A stretch of DNA of 64,000 bases. Origin: Rhabdornis inornatus. Its lineage: Eukaryota > Chordata > Aves > Passeriformes > Rhabdornithidae. The translations under genes and the position numbers were made by a program. Positions 1 to 14,200 of the stretch are shown piece after piece. Position 1 is the stretch's first letter, and every line of letters begins with the position of its first letter. The DNA lies in NCBI GenBank assembly GCA_013397075.1, contig VWZS01002873.1:201624-265623 (forward strand). The letters are read 5' to 3'. The notes under the pieces were generated by a model. It made no database searches. It was not told where the DNA came from and worked only from the letters and a program-made list of their open reading frames with translations.

Positions 1-2449
1 TCTGCTAAGGCTCTTGCACTGTCAGGCTTCCATTGACTTTAACCATTCAGAGAGAACAAAAAAGTTAAATATAGACTTACTTTTCAGAAGAATGATTTTA
101 CAGCCCTTTTTGTTTCCATTCCTCAAGCTCCTGGAACCATATATTTCCAAAAGATCACCAAAAACCAACTTTTAAACCCTTAAAAAACATGTCTGGGCCC
201 AGATCTACAAAAATGAGCCACATTTACTGGGTTGCCTTCTTACGAAAAGCAGATTCTTATCTTTGTGATAAATGCATTTAACAGCTTGGACTAAAAATTT
301 AAGTCTTAACAAGCAGATTTTTTTACTGTAGCCTCCTGTAAGAGCTGTTTCATAGCCATGAATTAATGTGGGTTACATCCACATTGTAACACTAGCTTAA
401 TCATCAGACCTAAACCAACAGATTTAATGGCTTCAGAATAAATAGGACTAAAGTGCTAACCAGGAATAAATGGATTAAAAGGTAAGTGTTATGCTTCACT
501 CTAGACCTGGAGTCTGTCTCTTCGGCCTGGAAGTTCTATGAGGAGACATACCTATAACCATAAACACTACTGACTCTGGGGTGTTGAACTTGAGGTTATG
601 TCAGGGATCTTTAAAGGAAGGAACTTTACTGGTCCCTGATGAATGGAGAGTCAAAAAGCATATTTAAAACACCCAATCTGTCTTTTATTGTCCAACATGA
701 AGTATAAATAAATAAATTATGAGTCACAGCATCTTCCTGTTCATGCATATTTAGCTAAGAGGAGGAAGATTTCCGTCTGAGCAACTTTACCCCATCTGCA
801 TCTATTGTCATATTAGTCCCGGCTCCCACACTCACTACTTTTACACTCTCTCACACTTTCTGCAGCACTTTATCTCCTTGCTTGGCCCTATTGTGTGGAA
901 CAACTGACCTCTCTTCATAGCAGAGAAACAAACACCCCAGCTGCCCTTGCAAGGGCACTCACCAGAAAAAAAAGGTCTCTGTAGTGCTACAGGTTCAGTC
1001 CTAACAGGGGACCTACTTTTAGTGCTTCTCTGTTCCCCAACACGGATCTGCTCACGTGGCCAGACCAGACCTAGACACGTTTTATCAAAAGACACCTGCA
1101 AACTGTCCTAGACTCCTTCATAAGCCAGGATCTTGCCAAAATCTGAAGCCCTCATGACATGGATCTCTGCTCTAGCTGGGTTCGTGACACAGTGAAAGTT
1201 GTGAGGCAGACGCATGCCACGATGAGGAAAGGAGAAAGAAAAAAAATGCAAGCAGACTTGTGAAGGTGAAGTCACTTAGCCCTCATCTTCCACCATCTAT
1301 CAGATCCCTCAACTTCCTCCTCTCCAAGATTCCTACTGGCTCTGACGAAGACTTCATACTGGAAAGTGTCTTTGTGTCAGAAGGGACAGGACTGACAGCT
1401 GCCCTCAGGGCACCAGGTAGGAACACTCCCTTGTGCTCTGCAGAATGGGAGAGGCTGTAGCAGAAAAAGATAATTTGTGGATTTTTTTTTCCAGTTCAAA
1501 CTGAACTCTGTCCTCCAAGAGCCTTCCCACCACACTTGTACTACTGGGTCCTGTGTAGCAGTAATGGAATAAGGACAGTGGTTTCCAAAAAGAAGATTTG
1601 AAACATGGATCATAGGTTTCAACAAAAAGAATAATCAGCAAACATGGGGAATTCACCTTAGGAAAAAAATCTAAATCGGTAATGCAAGCGCAAGAGAGCC
1701 TATGTGCTAGCAGAGGACATTGTGGATGTGTTTACTCATCACAAGAGACCAATTAGTGCATCGGAAGGCATTACTGCCAATCAACTAATGTAATAATTGA
1801 CTATATGCAAAAGACTAATTCATTTCAAGTGTGATAAAAAGAGTTTGCTTAACCCAGCCACGAAGGTGTTCAAACTCACCCATTTAATTTCACAATCAGG
1901 ACAGGCTCAAACAGAAGAAGCGAGTCAGTTACTGTGTTTCATCTGACAGGTAATAATTTCTTATGATGTGTTGACTTAATTCTCTTGCAATCACATGAAC
2001 ATGCCCTTAATTAAGCACACAAAGGCAATCTGTCCTGATGAGCAGGGGAGAGAGGAAGTACAGTGAGAGATGACAGTGAGAGCATCAGACACTGGCTGGT
2101 TACCTGGGAATCAGAAAGGAATTTTACAACAGATGGAAGTGGTATCCCATGAGGAACAATGATTATGACAGTAAGGCCTGGAAAGACAACGATAAACTCA
2201 GACAGGCTGAAGAACTGTAAGGGTTAGAAACTGGTGGGATACATGAGGGGCTCTACAGAAAATGTTGTTGAATTACATTGGAAGAAAGTGGAAGATGGAG
2301 AAATGCAGAGCTACTCTTAGCAGGAAATGAGAAAACACAGCAAGTGATCCTGGCTGCACGAGGAAGAGTGTGGCCAATGGTCAAGGTTGATCCTTCCCCT
2401 CTACTATGGCATGGTGAGGGCCACATCTCAAGTGCCTTGTTCACTTCCG
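1..2449. other. Non-coding DNA, no gene recognised
   Basis: AT-leaning sequence without any reading frame that resembles a known protein. The open frames on both strands are under 90 codons and lack recognisable domains or a consistent splice structure. No repeat family could be named with confidence. Confidence 0.6.
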
Positions 2450-2690
2450 GGCTTCCCAGCTCAACAAAGACATGGAAGTACTGGAGAGAGTCCAGCACAT
2501 GGCTACAGAGATGGTGGGGAGACTGAAGCACTTCTCTTCTTATGAGGAACGGCTGAGGGAGCTGGACCTGTTTAGCATGAAGAAGATGCTTACATCTCTC
2601 AATGTTTACAAATACCTTAAGGAAAGGTGTCAGAGGATGAGGCCAGACTCTTTCCAGTGGTGGGATGAGTGTGTGACTGAGTGAAAGCTG
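2450..2690 (+). repeat. CR1 LINE fragment, + orientation
   Basis: The stretch follows the 3' part of avian CR1: a segment resembling 'gag-and-one-more-block' text of a target-like consensus with 'gtccagcacatgg', then 'tatgaggaacggctgaggg' and 'agctggacctgtttagc'. It is diverged from the usual wording and truncated at both ends, so it is an old copy. Boundaries are approximate. Confidence 0.75.
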
Positions 2691-2699
2691 GTACATCCC

Positions 2700-5600
2700 A
2701 TATCGTGATCCAGATGTAGGAAAAGGTTATACTGGGACATATTACCAAAACCAGAAAATGTTAACAAGGGCTGGGACAAGAGTCCAGAATGGAATAAACA
2801 TGCGTTGAAGCCCAGTGGGCAGAATTTAATAAACCAGGGGTACTTAAAGAAACAGTCAGAGACACTTCAAACCCATTAGTAATTATCCTTGAGAACTCTT
2901 AGCAGTCCCCTAGGACAAGTGAAGGGTAAACACATCTATCTTTAAAATGCAGGCCCAGGAGGACACTGGGAATCCAGCTCAGTCAAGCCACGTTCTGTGC
3001 TGGGAAAGACCCCTGCCTTCCCTGCTGAGTGGTCCGTTTGTAAGTGCTGGGAATATAATGAGGTGATTGGTGCAGGTAAGATGGTTTGTTGAGGAGAAAA
3101 CACATCAAAACAAACCTGCTTTCTGGCAGATCATCTTGTGGTCTGGGACGAGGTGGGAGATGAGGTACCACTCTTGTCATTCTCCAGCATGAAATCCTAA
3201 TACAAAATCCGCAGAGTACAGCTGCAGTTTTGGGTTGTTATTGGAAACTTTCTTCAGCAAAGTGTGCTCTTAGGTACAGGAACATCTCAAAAGGATGCAC
3301 AGACGGGCCAGGCTTGGGCATCATTTTGTTCTTACTGATTCTAAGGCAAAAAATAAGGAGCCTTACAGTGAGTCTGGGAGGGCTTCAGAGAACAGGCTCA
3401 GGTAGAATGCAAATTACTTTATTAAAGCAAACTTAGCATCTGTAGTGCTATGGGGAAAGGGTGGCTATCATGGGGTTGGTGAGGAAAGGAGAGCCAGAAC
3501 TAGGTCATGGGAAGTAATTATTTTGCTTTTTCCACTGCTGATAGAGCTGGAGCTGGAATCCAATGTCCAACTTACAAACCAGAGAGAGTCAGGACAGGAG
3601 AGAGATTGGAAGTTTCCAGTGGAGAGTTTTGGTGTGGGTTTAGTGCAGTAACCTGTCTGGGGTGCAGCTCCCAACTGGAAGAAGCCCAGCATGAAGACCA
3701 CAAGCACTGCACACAGCAGGGACCTGGGGGCAGAGTTGGGCAGCCACATAAACCTAAGAGAATGAAGGTCTTGCAGGAATCGCCATGGTGCTGGTCCCAG
3801 GATTTTTGGTGTCCCAGCTCCAGCAAGTGCTGGTAAGACTGATCCCCTTCCTTAAGCCCACCCCAAGGTTTTATGCTCACAATCTCTGGGGTCTTTGCAA
3901 GCTTAGGGGAAAACAGCACTGTGTGTGCAAGGCCTTTGCTTGGGTTTTCCCCACACACATGGGCTTCATGGTTTCCTCCAGTACCTGTCCATAGGATTGG
4001 CCTTTCTCCCTGTGCTTGGGCAAAATAAACCCAAGGACTGGGAGACACTGGCTGGGAAGAGAAGGAGAACAGGGGCTGATGGAAAACCCACAGGAGCAAG
4101 ACAATGAGGGTAAGGTAAAGCCCCACAGTCCAGCTCTCTGACTAATGCCCTGGTGACACAATGCGGGTGAGTCAGCAAGGAGGGAGGGAAGCAGCACCCT
4201 CTGCTCAAGCTCACCACAGCGTCCCTGGCCCCCTTGCCCCTCTAGTTCTGCTGCCAAACCCTGCTGGGCACTCCTGGCACTCAAGGACAGCCTGCTTGCA
4301 GGTGTTTACCCCCCCAGCACAGTGTCACCTCACCTTGTGCTCAGTCACTCCACACCTAAGGGACCCCACCAACTCATGACACAAAAGCATTATTCATCAG
4401 CAGCTGGGAGAAAGGGAAGTTGAAGTTTACTTTCACATGGAATTTAATTTTCTTTTATGCCATTCCCTGCCTCAGGGGATGCCTCTGCAGCTGGCAGTGA
4501 CTAGGATAAGCCAGGACCATCATGAAGGAATCACATCTTCCCGAATCTGAAGGATGCTTTCCCAGACGATGCTCACCAGTCATGTTGGGCTGCTGCCACA
4601 ATAGTTTGAAGGGATTCAGGTGGGCATGCTGCCAAAGAATGGATTCACACCAACATTTAGGATCAAGCCAAGTGTCATCTGTCCACAGCTTGAGCCTTGT
4701 GAGCCACCCACTACTTCTCCACTTCTTTTACACAGTCTGCCCCCAGGCTGCTCCCCCACTGTTACTGGTGCAGCAGAGTCCTTTGGAGAAGGGTTCATCT
4801 TTCAGCAAAGCCCTCTCAGCCACAACAGGGCACTCAGGACAGAGCTATACAGTTTGCTCTGCCCCTGCTTATGAGGTGGAAGCAGTCAGTACCTCATCTC
4901 CATTACTCCTCATTCTTCCCCCCATGTGCAAGCAGACCAAGAGTGGGATATCAGCTCCACAGCTCCCTGCATCTGAGTTTGCACCTTCCTTCCTCATATT
5001 GCCTAAAAGTAGATGGAGTTTTTTGATAAACTGGAAGAGAAAAATCATCCCAACCCAGTTAGCATGGCTGCTGGAATCTCTCCCAAGTATTGAGCTGATC
5101 AGACCCACCCTAACTTTTTCCTTGTTCTTGCCCAGCCCAATATCTCTCTCCACATCCTGTGCAAAGGCAGGACTTGGTGCTTTGGTGCCCAAAGTCCCCA
5201 GCAAACTGCTAATGACACACACACTCCACCAACACACCCACACCCAGCCCTCTCAATTCCTCCCGCAGAGAGACCCCTGCACTGCTCACACTCCCCAGGG
5301 AAGCCACAACACCCTTTCTCCAGCTCAGACCTGAGTGAGTGGCTCAGTGATATTCCCTGAGAGCTCCCACCTCCACTGCACTGGGTCCACCAGGACCTGG
5401 CACTCCCTGGGTCTCTGGTGCTGAGACCTGCTCTGGCTGATTGTCTTGAGACCAGTCTGTGCCCAGCTCAGAGGTGCACACAAACTGGGGCACTGCTGGG
5501 AAAGGCTTAAAACCCCAGCCCTTGCATATTGGTGGGGAATTTTGGAAACCACAAGGAATCCAAGCTGCTTTGTAGTAGGGTGTAGAAGGAAACCCAAGTA

Positions 5601-8600
5601 ACCACAGGCAGTTTGCTGTGTGGTTTAGGAAGCTCTCAGCTAATTGCCACCTCCCATCTGAGGTGGTGCTAGACTGTGTAGTAATTTAGATGCTAAACAA
5701 GATCTAGACATTCACCTGAACTTAACCAAGGCATAAAATAGGATTTACATGCAACTCATAAACCTGCTTTACAGAGCAGGTTGCAAAAGCAGAGACCCTC
5801 TGGTCCAAAAGGCAAGGAAACAATTAATGTCTCCTTATGGGAAAGCAACTCCTACACATACAAGACATCAGATTTAGTGTAGGCCCAGCATGTACATGAG
5901 GAAAGCAAGCTTTGTGAGGTATTTATGTTATCCAATAAGAAATTGTTGTGCAAGAAATACTGTATATCTTGTTGGCTGGGAGCAAAGATGTAGGAGGGTG
6001 CTATTAGAGCCATTAGAGACATTAGATATGTCATAAAAACACAAGCCTACATTCTGCTTGAGAAAGATGCTGGTTTGAGAAATGTGCTGCTTAGAGAAAG
6101 GCAGCAGTGTAAGTACACACAAAAGGCACAGCAGATTTTGTGAAGTATGAAAAGTATGTTCCTATGGAGGCACTTTCTATCCCCCAAGCATCTCAAGCTG
6201 ATAGATGTCTGAAAAAGTTTCTATTGTTGGTTATCTTTCTGATTCAAGACTCTAACTAGCCTAGGTTTTTCCTTAACTGATTGTGATGACAAAACTCTTT
6301 GAAGAAGTTTAGTGTGGATTTTCTTCACCTTCTACAAACCTTTGTATAATTGCTCCTTCACTCCTTTTTTTGTATAAATCTGGGAGAGTTTATGTTTCAT
6401 ATGCCAAACTCCCATATTGTTAGCGTGGCAACTCATAAAACAGAGAGTATTTGCAAGAAACAGGAAATATTTGTTTGGCGGCACATAGACACGCTCCTTA
6501 GGAAATTCAGAAAGACCAGAAGGATATTAGGAAGAAAAAGATGGTGGGTTTTTAAAAATAAATTCAGTGTCAGGATTTACTTCAAGAATTAATATAGTTA
6601 AAGACAACTTTCACAATCAAGGACTTTTATACACATAGCAAAATTCATCCAGTTTATTTGGAAAAAAATCTTCGCTTCTGCAAGACCCTGAATAACCTAA
6701 AATGTCATCTCACCTGTTGAAATTCATTCAGATAATTTTTCTACTTTAAAAAAAAGGAGAAGCAAAAATTGTTTTTCTAAGGACACAAAACTCCACAAAG
6801 CTATAAGCTGAAAATTTCAACAAATGAACTCCACAAGGACACTGACTCATTGCAAGGACACAGAGGCAACACAAACAGCCTGCTTCAGATCCAGACAAGT
6901 ATAAAATAATTGCACTTTCTTTCTTATTTGGGTCTTTGAAAAGAAGTGATCATAAAAAGCCTCTGAACTGAACATGTAAATATGTCCTCTATCCTCATCT
7001 CTCAGCACTCATCACACCCTCTCTGTAAACAACCTCAGCAATACAAATAACTGAAATAAAAGAGTTTATCACATAGCACAATTTCCAGACTCAGCAAGGT
7101 TTTAGCAAAATGACATATCAGAGGCTTCTGTGTTCTGGGTGGGGCAAAGCATTTAAAACACTACCCACAAATCAGACTGTCACCTTCATAGATGTTAATG
7201 GATTTTTTTAAACATTCTCATTAATTCAGCATATCCCTGTTAATCTCATGATTGGGACATTTTCCTCAAGATGAAACATAAACAAAATTTCAATGAGAAA
7301 GAAACTCAGTAAGATTTGGTTGTGCTTTAGATAGCTACTAAGGTCTCAAGACAAGTCTTTAGATGACTTCTTCTGACTAATAGGCTTAGAGGATTTCTTT
7401 GATTTCATAGAGCTTGTTAGTATCACCTGTGCTTGTCCATTCAGCCTGTGAGTTTTATCCTTGACATGCCCATAAGGATTCTCCAACAAGGAAATGGTGA
7501 AGCCTCCTATCTACTGCTGACACTTGCAGCTCTTTTACTAATTTGGGCAAAAAGGGAGCCCAGTTAGAGCTGTAATCCCTGCAAGGCCTTTCTGCAAAAG
7601 GCAGAAAACACAAACACACCTTGCTGTCTGCTTACTCTAACATCCTAAAAAATACCTTTGTCCCAAAAAACCCTGGGCAAAAACATGCAGGAAACCCTCC
7701 CTTAAAACCACAAACCACAGTTAAAAGACAGCACGTTAGGAAAAATGAGGCCTGAGTGGTGCCGACGCTGAGGTGAGATGCTGGAAGCTAAAGTGGGTCA
7801 ATGAGTTATTGCATTCCAGAGACAATGGCTGCCCCACTTCTAAACTGTGCCCTGAATTACCAAAGCCTTTTGGCACATCAGCCCAGGGTTTCAGAGACAA
7901 GAAGATGTTAAAACTGCAAATGAACTGCAGTTAATGCGACTGGAATAGAACCAAAATAGCAAGACAAAAGAAGGCCCCTGCCCTTGCACTGAAATTACAG
8001 AGAACCTGGATCCGCCTAGGTGAAGTGCAAGTGTCTCAGCCTCATTAAATCCCTGTCCTCAAAACACTTTCCAACTCCATCACCTCTTCCACTCTTTCTC
8101 CTACCTTTCAGTGAGACCTCTCAAAAGCACGGCCTCTCTAAAAAAGCTACGCATATTGCAAGACTTTATCCAGTTCCCAAACATATTCCGTGCTTTTGTG
8201 ATTCAGTGATCCCTCCTCGCTAGCAAATAGAGGTATTGTAGTGAGTAACTGCAGCTTTTGCTTTCTTCAAGCCACTGCAAGTATTTTTAGAGGAATCGGA
8301 TCCTTGTCAAACAACAGCAGTAGCATCACAGCCAAGCTTCCTGGAATTACCTTTTGTCTTGCTGCTACCAGGTAAAATTCAAGATAGTGCAGATTAACAG
8401 AGAGGTGGATGACATTCAGGATGTTTGTCAGCATTGTGAAAAGTTAGGATCAAATCTGAAGCCACTGTATTTACCTCCCAGAATCAACGTGCCAGGCTTG
8501 TGATGCAGAATCATAGAAAAATGGAGCTGGGGATGTCTGCCTAGCAATTCATAGATACCTGAGGCTGGATTAGTGGATTAGTATTGCTCAATATACTTTT

Positions 8601-8710
8601 ACTAATCCAGAAAAGGAAGTGAGCAGTTAGGTGACAACCCATTCACTGCTCACACCCTTCTCAACTGTGTTTATGAATATATTAAATAGCCATGACCATA
8701 AATTAACACT
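2700..8710. other. Non-coding DNA, no gene recognised
   Basis: No homologous protein or RNA gene was recognised. The longest open frame (4522-5334, 270 codons, + strand) has a low-complexity Ser/Pro/Leu-rich translation, no domain that I know and no splice context, so it is not called. A CA-rich patch lies near 5214-5250. Confidence 0.55.
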
Positions 8711-8716
8711 AGTTAG

Positions 8717-9365
8717 TTACGCAATCATAGAAAACTGGGATGCAAAGTGACCTGGAGAGAGCCAAGAAGGGGTCAGCCCTAACCTTGTGATTACAGACAG
8801 ATGTTTATCTAGCCTGTTCTTTGATATTCCCATGCTGGGCATTGTAAACCTGCTCAGATCACACATTCCAGCACCTAGAGATCCCACTCTCCCTAAGGTT
8901 TCCTCCATTGTCATTGCTACAAGGCACTCTCCCCACTTTCTACCTCCCCAACCAAGAGAACAGGTTCTTCCTTCTATTTTAGGCACTTAAAAGTTCGCAT
9001 TGGGCCCCTTTCACTCTTCTTTGTGAAACGGGAATGGTTCATTGTCTCTCACTTCAGTGTTGGGCCCCAAGTTCTTTTTCAAGGACAGACCTTTTTAGAG
9101 ATATTATATCTGTAGACAGCCCTAAAGCATATAGAAACTTGTTTTTATTACTCACCTTTTCCAGACCATGTACCAATAGACCAGAAGACAATAGGCCACA
9201 GCCTGAAAACCCCCAGTTCTAGACCCTGGTCCCATCATGTTCCCTAACCCCCAGTCACTTTTGTTGCATTCTTCTGAACCCTTTCACACTGGTACATAAC
9301 CTTCCTGAAGGGCAGTGCCCAGAGCTGGTCATATTACTGCCATGTAGGCATGTTCCACACTAAAA
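8717..9365 (-). repeat. Old CR1-like LINE fragment, minus orientation
   Basis: Read on the + strand, phrases such as 'gacagatgtttatctagcc' and 'cagtgcccagagctggtca' match the reverse complement of older amniote CR1-type repeats. Divergence is high and the limits are approximate. The open frames here are therefore repeat-derived and not host genes. Confidence 0.5.
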
Positions 9366-10779
9366 AAATCTTTGGAACTATTTCGTGTGTCCTACAAACA
9401 ATACTGTTCTTTATACATCCCAAGTATGATTAAATTTTCCTTTATTTTTTGCAACACCATGACTCTGTTGACTTATGGTCAGCTGATAACTGCTCCAGCC
9501 ACCTGCAAAGCCCTTTCTGTACAGCTGCTGCCTCCCCAGATGTCTGCCTCTCCCTTGTTTGTACAAAGGACTATTCCTGCATCCACACCAAATGCTGCAC
9601 CATCCTCCTTGAAATACATCCCTTCTCTCTCATCAGAGCTAGCAAATACAGTGAGCAAAGAGCTGACGGGGCTGGGCACGTCACAGTGAGCAAGGAGGGA
9701 CAGCATGGAAATAAAGCTCCATATTGCCAACTGAAAAAGAAAATATTTTAGTTATGCAAAACAGGCTTAGTTCAGCCTCTCTGCTGAGAAACCTGACTAC
9801 CACAGTGGTCAATTCACTGGCAACATCTGTTCCACCAGTGATCAGCCACGTGGTTCATTTTTTAATTAAAAATCTCTGCTTCCAGCTGGGAACTTCTCCC
9901 AAGGTCTCCTGGTTCCTTGTTGATGTCCTGCAAGTGGCACATCTCTCATAACAGTCTGGACAAGTGAGGGTGGGATTGCAATGCCAGCACCACAGGTCTG
10001 GTTACCATGGGTGAACAACGAAGTTCAGGCAGGGATTCCCAGAACCAAAAGTGAAAAGTGTGGCTTCCCAAGCTCTGGAGCTGTACCCAAGCACGAGCTG
10101 CCTCCCCACAAAAGCCTCCCCTGACCAACACCTGCTTGCACATCACATTTCATCTGGGGAGGGAAGTGAACCTGTGAGCTCCCAGCAAGGTGGAGCTTTA
10201 ACATCTACCTGGAGCTTTACGCCCCAGCTGCCTGGCAGGTGAGGTGGAGAGAACAGGTCATGACATCTCTCAACAACAGTGACCAGGAAACCCATCAGAG
10301 TGTTCCTGGCCTTTCATATGCACCTTTGCCAAAACTGAAATTCAAAGCAAAATAGCAAGGAACAGGAGGATGGATGAAGGGGAAGTCAGGAATTTTCTAT
10401 AATATGGATCCCTTTTTTATCAAAAGGATAAAGTCTGGAGGGTTTTGACTTCACTTTATTCTGAAATGTCCCATGGGCCAGAGGTGTGTGAGGTGTCTCA
10501 TGTAGGGTGGCCTTACAGACCCTGCTCCCCAGGGAGGCCAGGACACCCCACCTCTACAGGTGGTGATGACAAGCCAAGCAGATCCATGAAGGATCTGGTA
10601 ATGCCCATCTCATATAAATTGTCCTCTTTAATTTTGCTTCGTGCTAAAGAAAATTTTAACAGGCATCAAGCACCTCAGGTCATTCAGATCACAGATAAAG
10701 ACAAAGGAAGGGTCCATCATTTTTCTGCATATCTTCTTCCCTTCATATCAGGATCTCCTAATCACTACAACCTCTCTTA
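9366..10779. other. Non-coding DNA, no gene recognised
   Basis: Only short open frames on either strand and no recognisable repeat or RNA gene. Confidence 0.5.
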
Positions 10780-11227
10780 CTAATTAGACTTCAAGTGAGA
10801 GGCTGGGAGAATTGGGACTGTTCAGTGTAGAGGAGAGAAAACTCTGGGGAGACCTTCCAGTACTAGAGGGGCTTCAAGAGAGCTGGAGAGAGATTTTTTA
10901 CAAGGATATAGAGAAATAAGATAAGGAGGAATGGCTATAAACTGACAGATGGCAGGTTTAGGTTAGATATTCAGGATTCTTGTCTGTGAGAGTGATTGGG
11001 AAGTGACAAAGTTTGCCCAGATAAGCTGTGAATTCTCCATCCCTACAAGTGTTCAAGGCCAGGCTAGGTGGGATGCAATGACCTGGTTCACTGACGGCAG
11101 CAGTGTTGATATTAATCACTTGAATTTCAATAGCAGGTGGACCTTTGAGCAACCTGGTCTCAAAGGTCTCTGCTAAGGTATCCCTCTAAGGTCTCTTCCA
11201 ACCCAAACCAGTCTATGATTCTATGAC
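10780..11227 (+). repeat. CR1 LINE fragment with 3' tail, + orientation
   Basis: The copy runs from the CR1 block around 'gactgttcagtgtagagg' through the 3' untranslated part to the characteristic end 'ggtctcttccaaccc' followed by 'tctatgattctatga'. The short terminal repeat of the CR1 3' end is visible, so the insertion keeps its 3' end. It is 5'-truncated, as is usual for CR1. The left boundary is approximate. Confidence 0.85.
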
Positions 11228-14200
11228 TGAGGAGTGAGTGCTTTAGCACCCAAGTGCCTTACAGCCTTCCCTGATGTAGTTTATCATGCAGGACACTGTT
11301 CACACACCCCACAGAGCAGCCTCCCCGCTCACACACTGCCAGGTATCAGGTTCTCTTGCCATTGTGAAATACTTGTCATTTAAAGACACACAAAATAATG
11401 TAAAATCCTAAGCTTTTCCACAAGCACAGCTGCTTGTAGCTTGAACAGCGCTGCAAGGGCCCCAGGGCTCAGAGAGGTGGAAGGGGCAGCCACACCTCAC
11501 CAGGCTGTGCACATCATGCCAGACCACAGCCAGGCTTGCACTACATCCCCCCAACCTCAGCAAGAACAACCCAACCTGTCCCAAAACAGGAGGGGAGGAA
11601 GACTGGAGAGAGTTGATGAGAGCACCTGTGAGGCCCTGGGATGCTGGATCACCACTATTTGCCCATCCCCTGGGAGAGCTCATGCACTGGCCACACAACG
11701 AGCCAGTAGTGACACTGAGCCAGAGCAAGAGGGCTCCACAGCTATTTTTCTTTCTTTTGGCATCTGCAGTGGATGTTTCCAGCCCATTAGCTGTTCTGTC
11801 ACTGCCTAGGTGTGGATGATTCCACTCCTGGTGCACAGATGAGGCCCCACTGGTGGATTAACCACCTCAATAGGCAACATGAATGGCAGGTATGATTTAT
11901 GCACTCAGCTGCCAGGAGGAGTTGGATTTTAATCTCATGCCAATGTGGGTCATATCCTCAGCTCACAGCCTGAATCACATCCTCACCTCACATTCCTGAC
12001 CCACCTTCTAGCACAGTCCAGCCTCATTGGCAAGGAAATGGTGAGGGCTATTTCAAGCACATCAGATACAGCAAAGGGGGAGCTGTGCCTGCGGGTCCAT
12101 TATAACTGGTGGAACATGGATGCAGCTAAGCCCCCTTTAAATCTGGCCCACAGAAGGGAAATCTTAAGCCCTGCCTTCTTCCTTTTTAAGGAATTTGGAG
12201 AGATCTTTCTGGAGATGGACATGGACAAAGAGACATCAAACCACAGCTACGTGCATTTTCTTTCTTGGCCCCCTAAAAATACACCCTCCCAGAAACAGCA
12301 AACCCATCTACACAACAGGAATCAGGTCTGGTCCTTGGTTTGGTGAGTGCCCTGCATATAAATTACATAAGAAATCTCTGATTACATAAAGTGCATTGCA
12401 CAATGCATTATATAAAGCTCAGGTCATGGCTTAATCAACCAGCACTCAGCTCTCTTACATCAAGAAAAATTAATCTGAGGAGAGGAGCAAGGAAGGGGGA
12501 GGAAGAGGAGGATGCTCTCCCTCTCTTAAGGAGGTGTATGGCATGCATGTGGCACACATGCCCGCTGAGCACACCTCCATCCCCGAGCCAGCCCAAAAGG
12601 AGCAGCTTCCTGCCAAACTCCAGCTTTTGGCTCAAAGGCCACCTGCAGGATACCTGAACAGGAGGGGGAGATTTATGCATCCCTCAGAAAACAGACCCAT
12701 AATCACAACCACCTCACCATTAACCTTGTCTGGCTCTAATGGGATTGCCCAGGGGCACAGAGTGTCCATCAACCACTACAATGCACCTTGGAGGGGAGAA
12801 ATGAGAAACTCCTCATCAGTGCATTGCTCAAAAAGATCTGGTTTTCTTTTCCTTTCTTTTTTGGTTTCAAATCAGCAGGTAATAGCCAAGGGGAATGTTT
12901 CAATGCTGACAGTGATAGAGGAAGTTTCACACCAGTGATAGGGGAATATTTCAATGCTGACAGTGATAGAGGAAGCAGATGGAAACCAAAACAAACTGGG
13001 AATTCTGTGCTGAATCTGGTGCCAGAGGTCCCCCTATGATACATAACAAAAGCCAAAGGTCTCACTTCTCTGCCCTAATATACAGGGTTTTCTATAAAAA
13101 AGAGTTCGGGTTTCATAGTTTTTAAAGCCCAAGAACGACATTAAATTAGTCACAGGATTTCCAATCAATCCACCATAAGGCTTGGCAGGTGGGACCTGCT
13201 TCTTCTCTTGGAAAACTTTGCTCTTAGAGAGCCCTGAGGCTACCTGTGGTTTTGATACAACTCTTTTAATCAGTTTCAACAGATCTTGTACAGGATTTTG
13301 AGCATGCAAGCACTTCTAGGTAAGAAACATCTCCAAAAGTTCCCACCATGTCTTGCAGAATCGGATTGAATCAGCAGGGGCATCTGTGAAAATAGTTTTC
13401 ACTACTGCAGGTTTCAGTGGTAATAGCATCCATTAAATAGGAAAAGCAATAAATCTATAGGAGACGTATGCTGAAAATAAACAGTGAGGTTTCAGCCATG
13501 CTTTGAAGTAGCATGGAATGGCCCAGAGTCAAAAAAGTGCTGGGAACTGCTTGGTCCATTGTGCCAGACAGGCAGAGGACTTTTGTGTACCAGTGGAGAG
13601 GCAGAAAGCTGCAAGAAGAGGAGAAAGCCCCTCTTTGATGGTTGATTTTGCAGCTGGGCTGTTTCATGGAAGGTGAAATTGTGAAAGGAGAGATAGGGAT
13701 GCAGGAAACAGCAAGAGCAGTGCAGAGAAATCATCATGGATATTTCTGAGCCTTGGAGGCAGATGGTGTCTAATAGCTCTTCCCATGAGAATGGCCATAA
13801 AGGAACCTAAGAGGAAACAGGATCTTGTGTTCTGCCACCTTTCCCTTTGGTCTTAGGAGCACCAGCTGTCACCAGGGGAATATAAGAGGTGGGCCAATTG
13901 GATGACACACAGATAGAGGGGTGTTACACCTCCCTGGCACTTCCCAACACAGCTGTCAGCACATTTAGGGGGGAAAAAAAGTAACAAAGAAAACAGAATC
14001 TTGGCCCGTGTAATAAAATCCAAAAGGAAATCATGAGAGGCAAGAAGAGAGCCTGAGCACAATCCCTGTGACCAGCCATTCCCAGGGAGGGAGTTGCCAC
14101 CATGTCTTCTGTGGAAAGGAATGAGTCAAGGAGAAGTTACCACAGACACGACGGGGCATGCAGATGTGCACAGGGAGACAGTTTTCCTCCTCGGGTGATG

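Noticed and set aside
4522..5334. 270-codon + strand open frame
   Set aside because: No domain, low-complexity composition and no splice or promoter context.
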